Positions 59,640 to 64,000 of a stretch of DNA of 64,000 nt are shown piece after piece. The position numbers and the translations under genes are program-made. The notes under the pieces are model-generated. The model was given only the letters and a program-made list of their open reading frames with translations, had not been told where the DNA came from and ran no database searches. The stretch spans positions 10,232,501 to 10,296,500 of the forward strand of contig OY540819.1 in the NCBI GenBank assembly GCA_961205875.1. The letters are read 5' to 3'. Position 1 is the stretch's first letter. Each line of letters starts with the position of its first letter. The stretch is from Sialis fuliginosa. Taxonomy: Eukaryota > Arthropoda > Insecta > Megaloptera > Sialidae.

Positions 59640-59948
59640 CGACCAATATTTTACCTGCCTTAACGGCAATATACACAATACACACATGATTTTTTTGTGT
59701 AAATTTGTGGCACAGTACCTAACCTAACCTAACCTGCGTTTACAACAAAAATGTCCAAATAAAAACACTGCAATTGAATGAGAATTGATTTGACATTCTC
59801 TACGTTTGACAGAAACCCAAAACTATTTACTTTTGCCATTTGGTGGCGCTATAAGAGAATTGTTATATAAATAAACAAACAACGAGAGGGGAAATCATGT
59901 GTGTATGTTAACTTTATTTTACATGCCTTAACGGCAACATACACACAT
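59640..59948 (-). repeat. Dispersed repeat B, copy 2 (rearranged)
   Basis: It matches 20000-20230 in reverse, in two pieces. 59812-59948 carries ACCCAAAACTATTTAC, TTTGGTGGCGCTA, AACGAGAGGGGAAATCATGT and CCTTAACGGCAACATACACA. 59654-59700 repeats the CCTGCCTTAACGGCAATATA end again. The match stops exactly where the 150-bp tandem array begins. Confidence 0.75.
59718..59735 (-). repeat. Short telomere-like CCTAA run
   Basis: Three and a half units of CCTAA (TTAGG on the minus strand), the common insect telomere motif. Short interstitial runs of this sort are frequent and need not mark a former telomere. Confidence 0.8.
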
Positions 59949-59949
59949 C

Positions 59950-60672
59950 GCAAAGATACTCGTATTTTCGATATGACGAGAAAGCAAAACAGATATCCAG
60001 AACGCACTTTTTCCAAAAACAATGTACACTTAAACAAAACACGCATTGTTTATAAAAACTAAACTGTATTAAGTAATTTCTTTTCTTTGAAAAACGATCG
60101 CAAAGATACTCGTATTTTCGATATGACGAGAAAGCAAAACAGATATCCAGAACGCACTTTTTCCAAAAACAATGTACACTGAAACAAAACACGCATTGTT
60201 AATAAAAATTAAACTGCATTAAGTAATTTCTTTTCTTTGAAAAACGTTCGCAAAGATACTCGTATTTTCGATATGACGAGAAAGCAAAACAGATATCCAG
60301 AACGCACTTTTTCCAAAAACAATGTACACTGAAACAAAACACGCATTGTTTATAAAAATTAAACTGTATTAAGTAATTTCTTTTCTTTGAAAAACGTTCG
60401 CAAAGATACTCGTATTTTCGATATGACGAGAAATCAAAACAGATATCCAGAACGCACTTTTTCCAAAAACAATGTACACTGAAACAAAACACGAATTGTT
60501 AATAAAAATTAAACTGTATTAAGTAATTTCTTTTCATTAAAAAACGATCCCAAAGATACTCGTATTTTCGATATGACGAGAAAGCAAAACAGATATCCAG
60601 AACGCACTTTTTCCAAAAACAATGTACACTGAAACAAAACACGCATTGTTTATAAAAATTAAACTGTATTAA
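59950..60672. repeat. 150-bp tandem array, about 4.8 units
   Basis: CAAAGATACTCGTATTTTCG recurs at 59951, 60101, 60251, 60401 and 60551, exactly 150 bp apart, with very few differences between units. Because 150 is divisible by three, minus-strand frames stay open across units (59914-60192, 60199-60492, 60499-60708), broken only where GTTTATAAA reads GTTAATAAA. Each unit would encode a 50-residue repeat containing CVLDICFAFSSYRKYEYL. I see no start context or gene structure, so I call it a minisatellite. Confidence 0.9.
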
Positions 60673-61245
60673 TAGTGCGAGAGCTGATGACATATTTTTC
60701 TGCCCCATCTGAGCACTAGGCAGACTTACGGAAATCGTTTATTCATATGTTGTACATCATGGGAAAAATAGTCCCAACCCCCACACCCGGGGATAAAGGG
60801 GTTTAATTCCTTAGTGAACATGTAAAGAAAAAGTACATTTTTGCCCCATGTGAGCACTAATAAAATCACCACAGGGAGTTAATTTATGAAAAGTTAGATA
60901 GTGAAAGTGCAATGGGCAGACGCGTAGGGTGGGGATAAGGGGCAGGCAGACGCACTCAAAGATGCAATATTTTTTTTGAAAATTGTCCCATTTGAGCATT
61001 GATGAATTTTGGAGGGATGGCAGTTTTTGATCTGTAGATGATCGAAAAAACAAAGGCAGACGCATAGGATGGGGATAAAGGACGGGCAGACGCGCTCAAA
61101 CATGTAATTTTTTTAATGAAAATTGTCTCATTTGAGCATTGATGAATTTTTTGAAGGATGACAGGTTTTGATCTGTAGATGACCAAAAAAACACAGGCAG
61201 ACGCGTAGTGTGGGGATAAGGGATGGGCAGACGCAATTGAAAGTG
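60673..61245 (+). repeat. Left arm, about four 141-bp units
   Basis: TGCCCCATCTGAGCACTA (60701), TGCCCCATGTGAGCACTA (60842), TGTCCCATTTGAGCATTG (60984) and TGTCTCATTTGAGCATTG (61124) mark a 141-bp period. The inner two units are most alike and also share TTTTGATCTGTAGATGA and GGCAGACGC. The outer two have diverged. Open frames through the arm arise from this repetition. Confidence 0.85.
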
Positions 61246-61721
61246 TTATCCTATTTTTTTAACTGGGTTGTTTTGTAATTATTTTTTTTGCTTGAAGTTG
61301 TCCGCAATGACTCTCTGGATAACACATTAGTTCTTTGAAAACACATTTGTTTACCCCCAACTAACACGAAAAGGAAAAATTTCATTAATATGAAAATCTA
61401 AAAAAATATATTAAACGTGTAAAAAAGTAGGCGCTGAAATTTTTTTTTATTATATTTTGATTATATTCTTCTTATTCTGTGTAATAAACAAAAAACAAAA
61501 AAAAAAAAAATAAAACAGAACTCTTTGGGATTCGAACTCAGGACCTTGGGACTTTGAGTTTTATAAATTTACAAATTTCAGCAAAACGGTACTTAACATC
61601 AAAAAAACTACAAGAGACATATTTTCTTCTTACTTAGATGATTCTAAAACATATTTGATATCATCGGTGGAATATTTAGTACCGAAGATACAATGTTTTT
61701 AAAAATTTGACAACCCTTTGC
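61246..61721. other. Unique centre of the foldback element, with tRNA-like B box
   Basis: 476 bp without inverted or tandem structure. On the minus strand GGTCCTGAGTTCGAATCCC (about 61526-61544) contains GTTCGAATC, a perfect RNA polymerase III B-box core. It is followed by an oligo-T stretch near 61496-61511. No A box or tRNA fold is visible, so a tRNA-derived fragment is only possible. Confidence 0.45.
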
Positions 61722-62294
61722 CACTTTCAATTGCGTCTGCCCTCCCCTTATCCCCACACTACACGTCTGCCTATGTTTTTTCGGTCATCTACAGATCAAA
61801 ACATGTCATCCTTCAAAAAATTCATCAATGCTCAAATGAGACAATTTTCATTAAAAAAATTGCATGTTTGAGCGCGTCTGCCCGTCCTTTATCCCCATCC
61901 TACGCGTCTGCCTTTGTATTTTCGATCATCTACAGATCAAAAACTGCCATCCCTCCAAAATTCATCAATGCTCAAATGGGGCAATTTTCAAAAAAAATAT
62001 TGCATTTTTGAGTGCGTCTGCCTGCCCCTTATCCCCACCCTACGCGTCTGCCCATTGCACTTTCACTATCTAACTTTTCATAAATTAACTCCCTGTGGTG
62101 ATTTTATTAGTGCTCACATGGGGCAAAAATGTACTTTTTCTTTACATGTTCACTAAGGAATTAAACCCCTTTATCCCCGGGTGTGGGGGTTGGGACTATT
62201 TTTCCCATGATGTACAACACATGAATAAACGATTTCCGTAAGTCTGCCTAGTGCTCAGATGGGGCAGAAAAATATGTCATCAGCTCTCGCACTA
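61722..62294 (-). repeat. Right arm, reverse complement of the left
   Basis: It begins CACTTTCAATTGCGTCTGCC and carries the same four units in mirror order. Rare differences from the left arm include ACATG against ATATG about 75 bp from the outer end. Confidence 0.9.
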
Positions 62295-62317
62295 TAAGTA
62301 ATTAGTACATTAATGAA

Positions 62318-62334
62318 GCAACGCCACGCCACTG
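62318..62334 (-). mobile_element. hAT-like terminus (CAGTGGCGT type), reverse
   Basis: The minus strand reads CAGTGGCGTGGCGTTGC, matching 40346 (CAGTGGCGTGGCGTG). It lies 24 bp outside the foldback element and may be the end of a larger, older element that contains the array. Confidence 0.4.
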
Positions 62335-62588
62335 TTAAACGTGCACGTATTTTATTTTTGTGTATATATGTGCCCATTAATCTAAGTATGGGTGAGTTTA
62401 TATGCGTATGTATGCATGTGTGACAGGATTGTATGTTACGTTTACACCCGACCGCATTCGATATTCATTTTAGGGTAAATATTTTTGAGCCTAACAAACG
62501 ACCAATGTGTTTAATTGAAATCGCACTAAGTTAGAACTTTATGTATTAACATACTGGATCATTAGAATTATTCTAATTAAATGTACAT
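62335..62588. other. No gene identified
   Basis: Moderate composition with CCCGACCGCATTCGATATTC near 62446. Nothing recognisable. Confidence 0.3.
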
Positions 62589-62590
62589 TA

Positions 62591-63009
62591 GGTACTGGAA
62601 TCCAGTCTTGGCCGCTTTAATTCTCATGAACTCATGTTACAAATAGAACAAGTACGTATTTATTAAATCAATTTAATATGTCCGCAAATATAGTTTGTTC
62701 TTTTCAAATTATAAACTTTTATTTTGTTTATGTTTTTCTCCAGTAATGGACTAACGAAAAACCAGTAATGAGCACCCAGTGATGGACACATGATTACAAA
62801 ATGATAAGTATTACGATTACTTTTACTACGACACAAAAGTTATAAAATAAAGAATCGTGAAATTTGAAATAATTTAACATCCAACTTAAGATGTTTTACA
62901 GCTTAATTTGGTGGTAGTAATTAAATACCAACAAATATTTCTAATTTAGTACATTTAATTACACAAGTGTCCAACACTAGGGTATTATCCAAGACTGGTG
63001 TCAGTACCT
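62591..63009 (-). mobile_element. Family A miniature element, copy 11
   Basis: The left terminus GGTACTGGAATCCAGTCTTG follows TA (62589-62590) with a one-base loss. The right terminus GACTGGTGTCAGTACCT is followed by TA (63010-63011). Internal deletions shorten it to 419 bp: one removes the AGAGCAAGG block near the left end. Confidence 0.9.
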
Positions 63010-63030
63010 TATACTGTATCGTTTTATTTT

Positions 63031-63418
63031 GCTTCCTCGCATTATCGAAGATACGAGAAGCTTTGTGATCGTTTTAGAATGAGACAAAAAAATTGTTCTC
63101 CGATTTCAAAATTTTATATTGGACAAGACCAACACTTTTACACGTGTAACTCATGAACCACTGAACCGATTTTAATGAAACTTTTGGCGTTTTAAATGTA
63201 ATTTGGAGATCCAAATTGTAAAAAATTAAAAATATATGAAAAAGAATGAAAAATTTCGAGCTAATATTTTTTAATAAAATTGTATAAAAATTAAATGGTT
63301 AACCAATTCCAGGCAATTAATATAAACACTATCATTTTTTATTTAAATTGTTGAATAATTAACTACCTTTGGTGAATTTATCACGAGGAAGTACTGTACA
63401 TTTACTTGGCAGATGTTT
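63031..63418 (-). repeat. Dispersed repeat F, copy 3
   Basis: The reverse of 28326-28590: GCTTCCTCGCATTATCGAAG, GATACGAGAAGCTTTGTGAT, TTGTTCTCCGATTTCAAAAT, TTAACCAATTCCAGGCAATT, CGAGGAAGTACTGTACATTT and ACTTGGCAGATGT. This copy lacks the CAGA run and has an extra central segment with CTCATGAACCACTGAACCGA. It lies 21 bp from family A copy 11. Confidence 0.8.
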
Positions 63419-63733
63419 ATATTCAATTATTATTATAAATGTAACAGTTTTTATGACAAAAAAGTATTTTATATAACACAAGAGTAATGTTATTAAGAGT
63501 ATGCAGAAAACAGCAGTAAAGAATTTATAAATTATGAACAAAGAGGCCTTTGAATAATAACCCCGGTAGTAAGAAGGAGAATATGATCTTCTATTCACGT
63601 ATTGTCTGCCTATGTGAAACAGTTGGGTTATATTTCCACATGATATTATTTCCAATTTACGAAATTCAATTCTCTTCGATGTGATGTAGTACGTAAAGTG
63701 AAATTTATGTCCCTGAAATTTGGATATGAACAA
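63359..63733 (-). other. 124-codon open frame, unassigned
   Basis: The longest open frame in the window. Its first codon is TTG, not ATG. A hydrophobic run (about residues 69-105, with AVFCILLITLLLCYI) could span a membrane, preceded by RRSYSPSYYRGYYS. The last 15-20 residues fall in repeat F. At this base composition one such frame in 64 kb is unsurprising, and I recognise no family. Confidence 0.15.
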
Positions 63734-63911
63734 ATAATTGGATTTGTCTGGATGGTGAGAAGTAGTTCGAATATAGATTGAAATATATTACATATGGTCT
63801 TTTTCAAATAATCATTGCTTCCATTATACATTATTTTTAATGATGTAGAATAACTATATTATTAGGTTTTTTATAATTTTTTATTCATATAAGTTCAGAA
63901 GACAAAAAGAC

Positions 63912-64000
63912 TTACTTCTGATTGTACTAACTTCAAAACGTAAAGGAAAGTTGATTTACTCATGACGACTGAATGTAAAATTTTCTTTCGTTCACGATAA
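63912..64000 (+). repeat. Dispersed repeat D, copy 2, cut by window end
   Basis: TTCTGATTGTACTAACTTCA, AAACGTAAAGGAAAGTT and TTTCGTTCACGATAA match 8489-8635, without the GTGTGTCT microsatellite. It continues beyond the window. Confidence 0.75.

Larger units (their letters stand above)
60673..62294. mobile_element. Foldback-type element, 1622 bp, nearly identical arms
   Basis: It begins TAGTGCGAGAGCTGATGACA and ends with the exact reverse complement. TAA duplications flank it (60670-60672, 62295-62297) within the last unit of the 150-bp array; the uninterrupted target in other units reads GTATTAAGTAATT. The arms (60673-61245 and 61722-62294, 573 bp each) differ at only a few positions, so insertion is recent. 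Foldback transposons of flies have this plan: long arms made of tandem units around a unique centre. No transposase is present. Confidence 0.9.

Noticed and set aside
59718-59735. Former telomere or chromosome-fusion site
   Set aside because: Only about 3.5 units of CCTAA; runs this short are common and occur elsewhere in the window in still shorter form.
59914-60708. A repeat protein encoded by the 150-bp array
   Set aside because: The frames are interrupted between units and lack start context or flanking exons; the shared frame follows from a unit length divisible by three.
61496-61546. A tRNA gene
   Set aside because: Only the B-box region fits; the T stem does not pair and no acceptor, D or anticodon arms are visible.
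60811-62156. Cysteine- and proline-rich proteins in the foldback arms
   Set aside because: The frames mirror each other in the two arms and repeat every 141 bp, so they are products of the repeat structure.
63359-63733. Longest open frame (124 codons) as a membrane-protein exon
   Set aside because: It starts at TTG, ends inside repeat F, matches no family I know, and is of a length expected by chance in about 64 kb at this base composition.
1-64000. CRISPR arrays, operons or other prokaryotic features
   Set aside because: Composition, repeat types and transposon classes are those of an insect nuclear genome; no spaced short direct repeats were seen.

Overview
The window is AT-rich, intron- or desert-like DNA from an insect, most likely a moth or butterfly. 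The main sign is dispersed repeats of a kind common in lepidopteran genomes. These include a family with CGGCCAAGTGCG at one end, a run of GGACGGACAGAC-type sequence, and AGGAACCCTAAAAA or ACGGAACCCTAAAAA at the other end (three copies). There is also a repeat reading 'ATTATAAATGnGAAAGTGTGTCTGTCTG ... AACCGCTGAACCGAT', and a short CCTAA run (the insect telomere motif). I could not identify the species or locus. I found no convincing protein-coding exon, tRNA, rRNA or known microRNA. The longest open frames (124, 120 and 115 codons) are about what chance allows at this base composition, and most lie wholly or partly in repeats.

Mobile DNA dominates what can be named. Family A is a TA-flanked, roughly 420-570 bp non-autonomous element with termini AGGTACTGGCACCAGT; it has eleven copies across the window in both orientations, two of them abutting. 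Two hAT-type miniature elements have exact 8-bp target duplications (34593-34950 and 37499-38068). TTAA-flanked, piggyBac-like miniatures lie at 7339-7749, 37369-37453, 52585-53173 and 53302-53438; the last is nested in a TA-flanked element at 53228-53705. Other inverted-repeat elements lie at 4392-4677, 30025-30567, 40600-41082, 43591-43934, 49157-49284, 56405-57085 and 58540-58705.

The most striking locus is 59640-62334. An array of 150-bp units (about 4.8 copies) is interrupted by a 1622-bp foldback element. The element's two 573-bp arms are nearly identical, are each built of about four 141-bp units, and are flanked by TAA duplications. This is foldback-transposon architecture, and the arm identity says the insertion is recent.

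Between the repeats, short islands of balanced GC stand out from the surrounding AT-rich DNA: near 3.8, 9.7, 13.9, 15.5, 16.7, 19.7, 22.3, 32.6, 34.3, 35.9, 40.0, 43.0 and 52.3 kb. Several carry clustered recognisable motifs (TCF/LEF, octamer, SOX, CRE, ETS, homeodomain). I read them as candidate cis-regulatory or conserved non-coding elements, which would suit a large intron or intergenic region near a regulated gene. That reading is inference until tested by alignment to other genomes.
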